Of a DNA stretch of 64,000 nt, positions 13,616 through 27,208 are shown one piece after another. The translations under genes and the position numbers were made by a program. Origin of the DNA: Tetrahymena thermophila SB210 (taxonomy: Eukaryota > Ciliophora > Oligohymenophorea > Hymenostomatida > Tetrahymenidae); NCBI RefSeq assembly GCF_000189635.1, contig NW_002476418.1, positions 1,169,537-1,233,536 of the forward strand. The letters run 5' to 3'. The notes beneath the pieces were generated by a model. The model ran no database searches and was not told where the DNA came from. It saw only the letters and a list, made by a program, of their open reading frames with translations. Each line of letters starts with the position of its first letter. The stretch's first letter is position 1.

Positions 13616-15206
13616 TTCCTAGTATTTAAATATGCTCTCTTTTCTTAATTTTTGTTTAATTTTTTTGTTTTCTCCTATTAATTAATTAATAATTAATGAA
13701 TGATTAATTATAAGTAACATTCATACTTTTTTATCCGAGAATTTAGCAAAAATAATCAAAACGTCAAGGTTGTTCATCAAATATTGATTTTTAATAAATT
13801 TTTTTGTAATAGATACTTCAACTATTGATTAGGATAAGAGATTATTTTAATTCAAATCAAATTTAGATTTATTTATTACAAGATATCAAAAACCATAAAA
13901 AATTAGTCATAAATAAAATTTTCCCCAATGCTAATTAATTACCCATTATAAAATCAAATATATCTTAGGATTCATTAATTTGCAATTATAATATTAATAA
14001 TAATGATACTCAACAAATAATATCATAAAATCACAATTCTATGATTAGAAATAAATTAATAAATTCAGATCAAATAAAATAAATTGAATAAAGATGAGGA
14101 AGATTAAGTTTGTGGAAAACTAGCTAATTAATTTGTAATCACAAATGCAATTTTTAGGAATTTAGAAGAAAAACAAATATTTATATGAATTACTTAATTA
14201 ATACTTATTTATCCTCAAAAAAACTATTCTTAGTTTTTGATTTTTGAATATTTATCAAAGCCTATTTATCTTCTATCTATCTATCCTATCCTATCCTATC
14301 CACTCATCTATTTAACTATCTATTTAATTTTAAAGATATTTATTGTAAATATTCATCTTTTTTCAGTTTTTTGGGGTAAAAATGTTTAAAATAATTCATT
14401 ACACTGAATCTTAAAAAATTGTAATTTAAAAATTTATTAAATCTGAAAAAGAAAATATTTATAATGCTTATTTTCAAATGTGAATATTTAATCCAACATT
14501 GATATTAATTAATAATAAATACTCTTCTTCAATTAAATCTTTAATAGATCAAAATTATACCAATTAATTAATACTTGAAAAACTATAACAATAGTTATAG
14601 AATGAATAAGATTAATTAATAATTTTAGCTTTTGTATAAAAATTTATATATAATATAAAAATGTGAAAAAAGTTTAAGTTTTTTTTCATTTTTTTGGAAT
14701 AATAAACAATTAAAATAATACATTTTTGGTAATAAATTCAAAGTATCTAAAAGAAGGAAGCACTAACTTTCTTTATATTTATGATAGGATTATTTTAAAA
14801 GTACAAAAATAATTTACTATTCAACTATTATTAATATGTTATCTGCTGACAAACAGATAATAAATTTTTATTTACTGATTCATTCACATCATTAAAAAAA
14901 ATTATTTCTCAATTTAAGCTATTTCATTTACCAAAAATATTTTTTCCCTTTTTACATTTTATTGAAAGATTATTAAAGATTTTTTAAATAATTTTATATT
15001 TAGATAAATCTTAATATTTGTTAAGCAAATTATTATTCACTATAAAGCATATATAAATATTTATTATAATATAATATACATTTTAATAGTCTACTTATAT
15101 GAAGTAATTATTTTAGCTTATTTAGTGATTTAATGCTTAAATGAGAAAAGCTTTTTTATTTTTAAACTCCAAAGAATGAATGTATTGAATTAAATTTTTT
15201 ATAAAC
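13616..15206. other. Intergenic: upstream of kinase C
   Basis: No coding signal seen. About 14085-14395 is the homologue of the region upstream of copy A (2650-2960), and it includes a short microsatellite (ctatctatc then cctatcctatcctatc) at 14270-14305. The rest is AT-rich unique sequence. Confidence 0.5.
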
Positions 15207-17361
15207 TCATCTTTTTTTATTGTAAACAGATTTTTATAGGATATTTGAATTTTGTATCGATTCTACCATGAATTTTATTTTGGAGGCACATAGCTATTTG
15301 TAGTAATATTCTTCTTCCTCTTCTTTAGTTTTTATTTAGAAATTTACTTTCTATTTCTTATTTTCAAACTAAGAATTGTTAGAAATTTTATGGTCTTAGA
15401 GTGAAGAATTTAAATTTGAATAGGTTTGCTTTTAATAATCTAGAGTTGATTACTGCTGGGTCTACTGCTTATCTGGTAAATTTTACTGCTGATGTTGCTA
15501 TTGCGATTGTTATTGATATTATTATATTTACTAATTTTGTTATTGCTATGACTGCTATTATTACTGTTGTTGGTTTTAATTCTAAAAGCTAGATTGCTCT
15601 TCATTATTAAGATCAAATGATTGCAATCTTTACTTAGTATTTTATTCTTAGTTATTTTAGCTGAGCTAATTTACATTCTAATTATTATTATGCTGTTAAT
15701 CATTTTATGTTTAATTACTTTTTAGAGAAATATTAGGACTTAAGGGACCTTTTTAAGGAGGGGTATTAGGTGCAGATGATTTCTTATTTGCAGAAAATGA
15801 CTGAATTAATTAATTTGTTCCAGAATATCGTCCGTTGTCATGGTAAAAAGGAAAACTGCTTTTATCGAAACCATTTTACATCTCTTCAACATTTTGTTAC
15901 ATTGGACTGATAATTTGAGATGTTATCATTGTATTGTTTAAAGAATACTTGTTCTAGCCTTATTTAACTTTGTTTTTGTTTTCTTTTTCAGCAATTTATC
16001 GTTTACTTTCCTCTTCCTCCCTTCTAATTGCTTATTTTTTTTCTTCTAACACTTAAGATATTAATTCTTATATTTCTTTTTTTGCATTTTATGCTTCCTA
16101 CATAATTTCTTTATACTTAGATTGATAAGTCTCATACTTAGTTTTATAAAGGATTACTTCTTTGTTTAATCTTATCTCATTTTCTTTGAGTTTACTTATC
16201 TCTTCATCTCTTGTTTTTTTAACAAAGTTGAAGGTAAGGTCTTCCTTCTTTTCGTTTTTTAAATCCAAATAAATCACCTTTTTATGGTTGAGCTCTTCCA
16301 AAACTCTTTATATTTCAATGATCTTTTTATCCTTTTCTTTTATGATGCCCTTTAAACCCAATTTATCATGGAAGAGATCAATAATTTTTTTATATTACTC
16401 ACCTTGTTTTTTATATTATGATCTTAACTCTTTTTTTAATGATTCCACATTCCATCTTTCAGTGTCCACTCGTTTGATGCTTACAGACAAATTAGCCTAC
16501 TCCTCTTTAAATTTATCAATTTATTTTTTTATTGTTTCTTCGTCTGATGCCTCCCTTTCATTTTCTAGAGTCTCTTTATATGTATCTCCATTTTTCTCTA
16601 CGAACAATCTGTTCAAATATTCCTCTAATAATTTCTTGTCTTCCTCTTTTTTAGATCTCTTATCTTCTTAGTTCTTTTCTTTAGTTATAATTAAATCCAT
16701 AAAATTCTATGCAGAAGGGTAGTCATAATATGTCTGAGGATCGTCGCAAAATTCTAAAAAAACCTTATTTAGCATTTCTTACTCGCTTTCTTAGTTATTT
16801 TATTTTTAGCCTGAAGAAATATCTAAACTATTATTTTCATATCCCTTTTGATCTTTTTTGTTGCTATCTAAATTATGATAGAAATATATAAATAAATAAG
16901 CAAATAAGGCTATTATATTAATATGAGAAAGTCTTTTTTACTTTTTTAATCATAATATCTATCAGGAAACTCACTATTGAAATCTTAATCATTAAATTAG
17001 GAGTTTTTTTATGGCATTTAGTTTTTTTTAGGAGATTAATCTGTTTCTAATCCAGGAGGAGCATCATCATCATATCCTAAGCGATTAGCATCGTTATCAA
17101 ATTCTAAGCGAGGAGGACCATCATCTTCTTCTTCTTAGAAAGGAGGACCCTCTAGTTCATATCGATTAAAGTAATTTTCTTAATTTTAAAATTATTTTTG
17201 CCTTAGCTTCTCTTACAACCTATACTCAATAAACGATTCCCTACTATTTAAATGTGAATGTTTATAAATAGTAAAACTTATAAAATTTATTATAAAAATA
17301 ATACTATTTTTATGTAGTACCTTATTATCTATTTTTCCCTATTTTTATCTGCCGTCAACAT
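15207..17361 (-). CDS. Coiled-coil protein with glutamine-rich segment, 667 aa, 3 exons
   Basis: Exons 17321-17361, 16942-17243 and 15207-16867 join in phase to 668 codons (ATG at 17359-17361, TGA at 15207-15209). Both introns (17244-17320 and 16868-16941) have GT...TAG ends. The N-terminus is acidic with repeated G/A-PP-x-x-E motifs (EGPPF, DGPPR, DAPPG). Residues about 130-500 are charged Glu/Lys/Gln heptad-like sequence (for example LKENEIRLNKEVILYKTKY) that predicts a long coiled coil. Near the C-terminus is a Gln run with Ser and Asn encoded by mixed CAA/CAG/TAA/TAG codons (about 15440-15590). There is no recognised enzymatic domain. It may be a structural or cytoskeletal protein; function is unassigned. 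Confidence 0.75.
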
Positions 17362-17539
17362 GATTCTTTCTCTAACTAAACAAGCTTAATGTAAAAGTAA
17401 ATTTTAAATTTTTGATATTTTAATTAATTAGACCGTTGATTTAGTTAATTAAGATCTAAATAATTAACACATTACTGATAAAATTTATATATATAATTTA
17501 TTTATCAAAATTTATTCAATCATATTATTCAAAAATTAT

Positions 17540-18290
17540 TTTAATCTTTGATAAAATCTATAAATAAAATCATCTTTAAATGTAAAAATAAAAAAACCTT
17601 TATTTTGAAAAAAAGGCGAAATATCTTTCTAGATATTTTGCTGTAAGTAAGTAAGTAAGTAACCCATAAGTAAATCAAATTTAAAAAACAAAAAATTTTT
17701 TTATTCATTAAATTTAAAACAAAATTATTTTAATCTTCTAATAAAATTCTTTTAATAATAGCCCCATTAAAAGTAAAAAAATAAAAAATATTCATCTATC
17801 TTGATATAAAAGATGTAATTTTATTCAAATGTGATATTAATGAAGGTAGACTAAGAAGAATACTAACCCATAAATAAATAAGCAAATATAATAAAATATA
17901 AATTTAACTATTAAATTATCAAAAATTTAATTTAATCTTCTGATAAAGTTCTTTTAAAAATTTCTTCTAAATATAAAAATAAAAACATCTTTAATTGATA
18001 TATTAAAAGTCAAATATCTTTAGAGTTGAGATTTTTTGTAGGTAACCCATAAATAAGTGTAAATAAATAAGAATTCTAAAATATGAATTGAACTATTAAG
18101 TTATTAAAAATTTAAATTAACCTTCTTATAAAATTCTTTTAAAAAAAGTTCTTTAAAATATAAAAATGTTTATTTTGGTATAAAAGTGGAATTTTGTTTT
18201 TGAATTGAGATATTTGTGTAGGAAGGAATACTATAAATAAATAAATACACTAAAATATTTACACATTTATAAACAAACAAATAATTTTAA
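17540..18290. repeat. Four tandem degenerate units of about 185 bp
   Basis: Four units start near 17530, 17720, 17925 and 18110. Each contains, in order, an aaaatttaa / ttttaatctt-tgataaaattctttt block, a short aaaaataaaaa block, a gaaatatct-like block, and (in three of them) aacccataaataa. They lie in the 1 kb gap between the coiled-coil gene and the 3' end of the MORN gene. A (gtaa)5 run is at 17644-17663. No ORF is seen. Confidence 0.6.
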
Positions 18291-18324
18291 CTATTACATT
18301 TATAATAAAATCAAACAAAAATTT

Positions 18325-21300
18325 TCAGTAATCATCATATTCATCTTCGTCTTCTTAATTTGCGAATTCTAGATCAGAATTTATATCATAATCTTCTAAG
18401 CCCATTTTTGCACGTTCTCTTGTCCTTTATTTGAAATTAATTGATTTTATCCACAAAATCATAAAAAATAAAAGATATTTATAATTATATGAATAAATTA
18501 CTCTCTTTTCTTTTCTTCTTCTCTTAATTTTTTAGCTTTATCTGCTTCCTCCTTTCTTACTCTTTCTAATGCTAATTACTCTTTTCTATTTTATTAATAT
18601 TAATTTAATTAATACAATCCAAAATATTTATTTAACTTTATTACAATTTATCTTTTATGCTGTAAGGCCAAAATCTTTATTTTTTAGGTTAAGGGGCAAA
18701 TAATGTCTTTTTAGATGCAATTAATTTAGATGAGAGCTAATCGAAATATTTCTTAGATTTCTTTATTAAATCATTATCATCTTTTGAAGTTGAGAGGTCT
18801 TTTTCCTGTTAATATAAGCCATCAAGTTAATATTATTTCTGATTGCAATTTATGAATTACTTTTTTTAGAAGATAAACTGAAATAAGTTCTTCAACTTCA
18901 TAAAGAAGCATTTCAGTCTCATATATTAAGGCCTATCTAGTAACTTTAAGCTTTTCGTATTTTTCGTTATTAGATTGGGCAAGCTACTAAGCTAATAATT
19001 ATTATTTGTTTTATTCTTACTATTTAACTGCCTTCTTTTTCTTGTCTTTTAATTCCTTTCTTTCTCTTTCTTTATCTTCCTTTTCTTTCTCTTTTTACAT
19101 CTAATCAACATACTAAACAGTGCTTGTTGGGTCAAAAGTTTTTTCAAATATTTACATTAAAAGTTTCTTTTCCTAATCATTCTGAACTAACTCACAATCC
19201 TATTAAAATAAATAAAATTTATATATCCTAATCCTCAAACTAATTAAATTTTATCTTACTTGTAAGTACTTAAGTATGTCCTTGAACTTGATTGTCTTAT
19301 CAATCATACCATATTTAGGATTCTTATTGTCCTAAGCTAGACTATTATAAATATTTTTATATATATCTTGATATGTCTCTAATAAAACTTTTTTCTTTTG
19401 GGCTCCTGTCTAAATTTAAAAAAATTAAAATTAATTCTTAAAAAAAGAATCTACTATTAATATTTACTTCAGTATCTTCTAAGTTATTGAAGCTCTTGCT
19501 TGGCAGCTTTTTATTTTCAAATATAGGAGCTATTTTGGTCTGGATAAATTTCTCTAATGATCTATGCACATTTTGTATATCTCCGTATTTTAAGTAGCTC
19601 ATTCTTACAATCAATTCAACAAAGTGTCTATATAAAATAGCTCTCTTGCTATCATGTATGTCTACTAAGTACAAATAAAGTTGGTTTTCATCTTAAGTAC
19701 TCTTTTCTTCTTACTCTCCCAATCTAAATTAGTAATATAATTTTAATTTTAAACATCTTTTTTGTAATTTATTTAGTTATACTTTGAATAATCTAATTTA
19801 TCCTCAGTAGAAGTCTTGCTTATAATTAAGTCTAAGAGTACTATGTCTCTTAACTCTTCTTAAGTTAGAGGTCTGCCTAGCTTTTTAGCTATTTCAATTT
19901 ACTTTTGAATTTACTATTCTTAAGAGTTAATTGTGTATCTATTTTTAACTCCTTAATAAAATAATCTATTTATTGATGCAAGAGTAACAGTTTAATCTGT
20001 GACTTTAGCTTCTTTCATCATTTTCCAAAAGGCCAACATGTCCATAGAGAAAGCATCTTCGCCTTTATTTATTTATTTATTTATTTATTTAAATAAAATA
20101 GTATTTTCAATTTTAAAATGTATGTTTAATTTACCAATTGTATTTTCATGATGGTTTGAGTAAATTTTATACCAATTTCTCAAATCACTGTTATGTCTCA
20201 ACAACATAGTTTGGATATTTTAATGAATTGACAACACTCCCTCTTCGATGCCTTAAGTCATATCGAAGAAATCAACTAAGTAAATGTATGGATTCATTTC
20301 TATTTCTTTCTTTTTCACCATTTGCTAACTTGAGTTTACTTCCTTTGGATCGTTTATTTTTGTTTGTGTCTTTTATTTGATTGCAGCAGGCTATTTTGTT
20401 TTGTCATCTTTTCCTGTTTTTCCCTTTGAAGGAGAATCCTATTCCATATAAATTAAAATGAAATTAAATCAATATTTATACATTTATCAATTTTCATACT
20501 ATTCCTCCAAGGTTTTATTTATCTTTTTCATGCTATGATTGTTATTCTTTCAGATCTGTTTTTAAATTGTTTTCTTGCTTTATTAAACGATCAGCTTTAT
20601 ATTGGCCTTAAATAAGGTTTCCATTGTCTTCTGTAAAGATTGCATATCCTTCTTTTAAATTGTTGCGCCACTCACCTTCATATTTTGAGCCATTGGCATA
20701 ATAGAAAACACCATAGCCATGACGCTATCCATCTACCCACTAACCTTCGTATCTATTTCTCATTAACTTCCCCTCTCCTTTTGACTCGAGCCATATATGA
20801 ACACCAAATCCATTTTATAAGTTATTTTTCCACTATCCATAATACTTTTCTTTAGAATTCAACCATATCATTGTTCCTTAGCTATAATTAATAAACAATT
20901 TATTTTTTAACTTTTTAGCTTTTAATTCTAAAATAATTAATACCCATCTTTTTTGTCATATTTCCACTCTCCTTCATAATAATTTCCTGAAGGATAAGTC
21001 ATTCTTCCATGACCATGTTTACATCCATTTACAAACTATCCTTCAAAAATAGCACTAATTTTCCATACAAAAGTTTATTTAATTTTTAATTGTCGCATTT
21101 ACATTTATTAATAATCTATGTTAATTTACCCTGATTTAAACTTAATAGTTCCACTACCATTTCTTAGCCCTTCTACCCAAGATCCAGTATACTCTGCTTC
21201 TCCTTCAGGCGAAACAAATGTACCTTATCCATGACGTAATCCATTTAAAACCTAACCTGTGTAAGTAGAAGTATCTGGCCATTAGTAAGTGCCAACTCCT

Positions 21301-21799
21301 TTAATTGTATTATATTCAAATTAACCTTCATAAATAACTCCATTAGCCCATCTAAATTTTCCTTTTCCTAAAAAAACAAAATGTGTTTATTTTTAAAAAA
21401 ACTAAATAAATGTCTTCTAAATAGTTATATTAAATTGATTAAGCTAAAAAGGTTTAAATAAATTAAATCAAATCCTATTACCATGCAGCATACCGTTATC
21501 TAACTCCCCTTCATATGTATTTCCATTTTTGAATTTTATTTTACCTTAGCCATGAAGAGCTTTTCCATAAACCTAATTTTAAAAACGCAAATTAATGTAT
21601 CTATCAATCAATCAATATCTATATTAGTCATTTAGAATTTATTGCCAAATTTATTAAAACAATAACATTTGAAATATTTTTTAACCTGTCCAGGTTTATC
21701 CAAAATGGTGAGCTCTGCATCATACTCTGAATAAATAATTTTTGTTAGCTCGATTGGTAAAATTAAATTTTGCGGGTGCTCTTCTATGCTAAAATCCAT
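18325..21799 (-). CDS. RSPH10B: MORN-repeat radial spoke head protein, RSPH10B-like, 869 aa, 13 exons
   Basis: Thirteen exons sum to exactly 870 codons: 21686-21799, 21482-21572, 21130-21367, 20944-21054, 20500-20881, 20135-20438, 19783-20062, 19468-19723, 19260-19409, 18861-19199, 18645-18805, 18502-18585 and 18325-18424. The N-terminal 250 residues hold consecutive MORN repeats with the Y-x-G-x-W/F...G-x-G pattern (YEGQWVDGQRHGYGVF, YEGEWKYDKKDG). The middle section (MNPYIYLVDFFDM onward) is helical, then comes a Lys/Glu-rich coiled coil and an acidic Asp/Glu/Tyr tail. This order and size match the family of human RSPH10B (about 870 aa; Chlamydomonas RSP10 is the MORN spoke-head protein). 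The known family role is in the radial spokes of motile cilia, fitting a ciliate. The assignment is by domain order and length, not alignment. Confidence 0.85.
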
Positions 21800-22883
21800 G
21801 ATCTAATTAATTTATGAATATGTTTTTGAATTTAACTAACTATTGACTATTAATTATTTAATTAGCTGCTAATATAAAATCTAACTTGAAATATTATTTT
21901 CTAATTATAATACAAATCTTTGTTTATATATATTAACTACTCTATTTATTTTTTATATAAATTAGCCAAAACATTCTTCTTTCATTAAAAAAAAAACACT
22001 GTTGATTTTCAAAATCTTTAAAGAATAACAAACAAAGACCATTAAAGTTACAAATTTTTATCTTTAGAATTTAAGTTAATAACTAATTCCTTTTTAAAAC
22101 TATTTTTAATTTTATATCTTTAACCAATTTAAAAATTATTTAATTGGATAACAGTAATTTAATATTATTTATAAAGTATTATATTATGAAAAAGTATCTT
22201 TATAATTTTTTAATCAAATAAAGATTAAAATATTTATTAAAAATTAAAATAAAACTATTTAATAAAATAAATTCTTCATAATTAATAAAAATAAAATAAA
22301 TATAATGATTTAAGCTTTAAGAGATTATTAAATAAACTAAATAATTATATTTAATATTTATATATTGCATAAATTCAAATAAAACTCTATAAATAATTAC
22401 AACTGATATCTTTAAATTATTAAATAAGATTATTTTTTAGTAATAATTAGATAAAATAAAATTAATTAATTTATGAGCATTTACAGGTAATTTAGAAAAA
22501 AAAATACATAAATTTAATTTTAACTATTAGATTACTTTGATTCTCTAAAATAAAAAATTATTTTGTGTTATAAAATTTAAATGATTTTTGAAAAAACAAT
22601 TGGATATTTATTTATTTATCTGTGTGATTTATGTAGTTCTAAGAAAAAAAGAAAGTTAATTGATTTTAATTTTTAATGAATAGTATTAATTAAGGGATCT
22701 GATAAGAATCTTCTGAATCTAAAAAAAGAAATTAGATAGAAATTTCTTCGATTTAATTATTGGATAGAATTAAAATAAATTTAGAATCTCTTTAAGATAA
22801 ATATAATACAAAGATACAATAAAAAAATCAATTTTTTAAATAACAATAGCAAACAAGTTATTTTATAGAATATTTATTTATAA
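21800..22883. promoter_or_regulatory. Shared divergent intergenic region between the MORN gene and TRAP1
   Basis: This 1.1 kb very AT-rich stretch separates two outward-facing starts (21799 minus, 22884 plus), so it should hold both promoters. I recognise no specific element in it. Confidence 0.4.
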
Positions 22884-25525
22884 ATGAATATCAACACTGT
22901 AGTTAAACTCGCAAGATTGACAGGTCACTCTTTGCGTACTTTCCAAAGTTAGAAGAAGGGATACTAAAGATTACTCGCTACTTCTCTTAACAACATTTCT
23001 AGATTTAGCTTTTGCGCTACAAAGATTAATGTAGAATAATTGAAAAAGCAAGATGTCGAATAAATGGCATTCAAAACTGAAACTAAGAAACTTTTAGATA
23101 TTGTTGCAAAATCTCTTTACACTGACAAGGAAGTATTTTTGAGAGAACTTCTTTCTAATGCTTCTGATGCCATTGAAAAGCAAAGATTCTTAAATTCTCA
23201 AAGTAATTTATTTATTATTTTATTTGATTGATGCAAAGATTAAATCAAAAATGAACTGATTTCATTTCAAAATTTTTGAAAAAATTCTATTTAGACTTTT
23301 CAATAAAACAATATCACTAAATAAATTAATAGAGGACAATAATGACGATGATGATTTCAAAATTTAGGTTGAATGCAACACTAACAAGCGTTAAATTATC
23401 ATTTCTGATAATGGTGTTGGTTTCACCAGAGATTAATTAATTAATGATTTGGGTACAATTGCTCGTTCTGGATCCTAATAATTCGTTAAGGAAGTAGGTA
23501 AAGGTTCAGCTGATAACATTATTGGTTAATTTGGTGTCGGTTTTTATTCATCTTTCATTGTTGGTGATTCTGTTTAGGTAATTTCTCAATCAATTTACCA
23601 TTTTAATTTTCTCAAACACAAATAGACCTTATAAAAAAGCAAAAAAAGTTATTGATTAAATGTAAAATATCTAAAAAATGCAAATAAATCAATAAAGCAA
23701 TATTTCTTTTTAAAGAGAAGTAAGTAAGTAAATAAGGTCTAAGTTGTAGTTTAAAAATGAATAGTTATAATTTATAATAAAAGCGTATTTTTATATGGTT
23801 AAATTAACAATTTTATTTTATTTAGGTCATTTCTAAGAGTGAAAAAGAAAGCTAAGCTCACATGTGGTAAAGTGATGGTAATGGTGAATTCGAAATTTCA
23901 ACTGTTGGAGATTGTGGATTTAAAAGAGGTACTCGTATCATCATCCACTTGAGACCTGAATGCTAAGAATTCTCCAAAGCTGAAGATGTCAAGAAGATTA
24001 TTCAAAAGTACTCTAATTTCATTAACTTCCCTATTTCTGTAAACGGTGAAAGATTCAATTTAGTTTAAGCTATCTGGACTCGCAGCAAGTTCAGCGTCAC
24101 TGAAGAAGAATATGTTAAATTCTGGGAATACATTTCTAATTAAAAGATGAAATATTTTGCCAAATTGCACTATGAAGTCGATGTTCCTTTGAATATCAAG
24201 TCCCTTCTTTACATCCCTGCCGCTCACGCTGAAAAAATGGGCTTTTCTTAGGAATAAATGGCTGTTTCTCTTTATTGCAAGAAAGTTCTCATCAAGGCTA
24301 ACTGCCAAGAACTCTTACCCAACTGGCTTAGATTCGTTAAGGGTGTTGTAGATTGTGAAGATCTTCCCCTCAACATTTCTCGTGAAAATTACTAAGATTC
24401 CTCTTTAATCTAAAAGCTTAAGCAAGTCGTTACCAAGAGAGTTTTGAAATTCCTTGATGAAGAAGCTAATAAAAATCCTGCTGAATACAACAAATGGTTT
24501 TAAGATTTCTAATTCTTTATTAAAGAAGGTAATTAATTTAATTAATTAATTTAAAAATCAATGTTTCTATTTAATTTATTTCAAAATAATTTAACCAGGT
24601 CTTGCTATGGACGTCGATTACCAAGAATAGCTTTTCAAGCTTTGCAGATTCAATGTTGATTACTCTAAGGATTTAGTCAGCCTTGAAGATTACGTTTCTA
24701 AAATGAAACCAGGTCAATAGAAGATTTACTACGCTCTTCTTCCTAATAGAGAATCAGCTGACAGTTCTCCCTTTATTGAGCCTTTCAAGGGAACTGGCAT
24801 TCCTATTATTTACACTTTCATCAATATTGATGAAATGATTTACCAAACTGTTGGTTCATACAAAGGTTTCTAATTTGTTAATGTCGAAGGTGATTTCAAT
24901 GAAATCTCTCAAGATATTAAAAAATTCAAAAAAGATACTAAAACTGAAACTAAATCTGACACCCAATCAAAGATGGACTCTGATGAAATTACTCCCTTCT
25001 GTTTGTGGGTAAAGAACGAATTATAGCCTATTGTTACTAAGGTTGTAGTTTCCGAACGTCTTACAAACTCTCCTGCTATTGTTTAATCTCAAATGTCATC
25101 TGCTATGCGTCAAATGGTTATGATGATGGAATAAAACAATGTAAAAAAAATTTATTTACTTATTTGATCTTTCTTATTAAAAAATGCAATTTAAAAATTA
25201 GGTTGGCGACATCAGTAAAAATTTAACTATGGAAATTAACCCCAACCACGAACTTATTTATAAAATTAACGAAGTCAGAAAATAAGATTAACAAACTGCA
25301 TCATTAATCTTAAGACAGCTTTGTGATAACTGTATGGTTACTGCTGGTATTCCTACTGATCCTAAGAGATTCAATGATAGAATTTAAAATATGATGTCTA
25401 AGATTCTCGATAATATAATTACTAGTAAAGATAGTAATGCCTTTGCTTCTAGATCCTAAGCTGACTCTAAAGTAGAAGAAGGTACTGTTTATTTAGATGA
25501 AAACGGAAACCCTAAAATTAAATGA
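22884..25525 (+). CDS. TRAP1: Mitochondrial HSP90 chaperone (TRAP1-like), 710 aa, 5 exons
   Basis: Exons 22884-23202, 23333-23577, 23826-24528, 24599-25140 and 25202-25525 sum to 711 codons with consistent phases and GT-AG introns. The first 60 residues are Arg/Lys/Ser-rich with few acidic residues, as in a mitochondrial presequence. The GHKL ATPase motifs follow: [11 protein letters not shown] (Glu and Asn for ATP/Mg), SDNGVGFT, and the lid motif [15 protein letters not shown]. The middle domain has the HSP90 stretch [20 protein letters not shown]. There is no charged linker and no C-terminal MEEVD, and the length matches TRAP1 (about 700 aa) rather than cytosolic HSP90. Known role: ATP-driven folding in the mitochondrial matrix. 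Codon use is richer in GC than in neighbours, typical of highly expressed ciliate genes. Confidence 0.92.
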
Positions 25526-27208
25526 AGTTATTAAAAAAATATATATTGAGCAATGTTTATATCTTTTGTTACATATTATCAATGTATCACTTTTACATAA
25601 TATTCAAAAAGTTTATAGAGCTTATTTACTTCAGATTTCTGTTCAGTATGTGAATTTTTTTCTTTTATAGAGTCTCTGAGACCTAATATAAAAGATACTT
25701 TAACTTATTTTTAAGTATAAAAGCAAAAATAAATAAAAACGAACAAGCAAATATAATGCAGGGTTTTTCTCTTAAAAAATAAATAAATCTAATTAAGATC
25801 ATATTTCCCTAAAATCATTTGATAAAAAATTAAAAAGTCTTAGATTTAAATGCATAGCCCCTTATTTCTTAATATTTTATTAATTTTCTGTAATTCCTTT
25901 TTTAGTATTATTAAGCAATATTAAAAAGTTACTTTGTGGTTGTCGAGCACTTTCCCTCTAAAAAAGTAGTAAGTTTTGAATTTAGTTAACTTATCTAAAC
26001 TATAAATTTTCCTCTAATAAATTAAAAATATATTCTTTTAATTAATTACTTATTTTTAATATAAAAATGAAATCATCTTTATAAAAGTGTCATTTAAAAT
26101 TAATTTAAAAAATTTTATTTGTTTTATTGAGAGTGTTACATTTTTTTATTATGAGAATTTTAATAAATACTAATGTTAAAACAATCCTTAATATGCTTTT
26201 TGGCATTTTTTATTTACAAAATACTAAAATATGTGGTAAAGTAAGCAAATATTATTAATAATGCTTAAATTTAATTTGAAGTGATACTTAAATTTTATAT
26301 ATTAGTTACCCATATTATTTGAATTTTAGACTTTTTCTTTAAAAAGAATTAATCCATTTGAATTTAATATTAATTGTAAACGTAATTAATTAATAAAGAA
26401 AAATAATATATTAATTAATGATCGATCATAAGGATATAAGTTTGAATAAATAAGAAATAACTGAGTCATTGGCTTTTTCTTAATCAAATATTTTTTGTAA
26501 TTAATTAGTGATCAAAAATGATTGATTGATTAATTAATGAATATTATTTACACATACTTTTTATATTATCTATTATTCTTAAGAAAAAATCTACTCTTAA
26601 TAATGTGGATGGCTATTTAATTAGTTATAAGCTAGCTTTTTTATTTTTTACAAAAGAAAATAAATATTTTAATTTTATTCTAAGTATCTTTAATAAGTTT
26701 TATTCATTTGCTAAAAAAAATAAGGATCGAAAGAAAATCAAAAAGTTTTTTTCACTTCTAACTAATTAATGAAATAAAATATCTCATATTTTATCATCAA
26801 GAAAATAAGTAAGTGAGAGGAAATTTTCCCATATGTAAATGAATTAGTAATTAAAATTCGTTTATAATAATTAAAAGTCTCTAAAAGCTAATAAATAATA
26901 CAAAATCTTTTTATAAAATTCATGAAAGAAAAACCATAAAAGAGTAATATGAGCTCATATATATATGCATGAAAGTATTTCTGTACCTTTAAATGAACAA
27001 ATCGTTATAAATATGTAAAGCGATTTTGATAAAAACTAAAAATTTTCTCAGAATCCTTTTCTAGATTTTTTAAATCTTAAAAAATACTTTTTTAATAATT
27101 GATTGATTTTTCTGATCAATATATCACAACTATTAAGAGTCAAAAATTTTAAATGTCATAATTTATTTTTGATAAAATAATTCAATTAATTTATTTTTAA
27201 ATTAAAAA
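25526..27208. repeat. Upstream unit of pseudoprotease copy 1 (duplicated intergenic block)
   Basis: No intact gene. From about 25840 to 27208 the sequence is homologous to 29810-31161, 33500-34864 and, from its later part, 37080-38225, so the tandem unit includes over 1 kb of leader. Conserved landmarks are the block with gcactttccctctaaaaaag (25950), gtggtaaagtaagcaaatat (26234) and gaaattttccca (26820). A relatively GC-rich patch at 25930-25975 is discussed in the findings. Confidence 0.6.

Noticed and set aside
16288-16671. 127-codon plus-strand ORF
   Set aside because: It is antisense to the coiled-coil gene, whose minus-strand frame is supported by splice phases and heptad-like composition.
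20640-20855. 71-codon plus-strand ORF rich in His
   Set aside because: Antisense of MORN repeats in the RSPH10B-like gene.
24060-24308. 82-codon minus-strand ORF
   Set aside because: Antisense of the HSP90 middle domain; the plus strand carries conserved family motifs.
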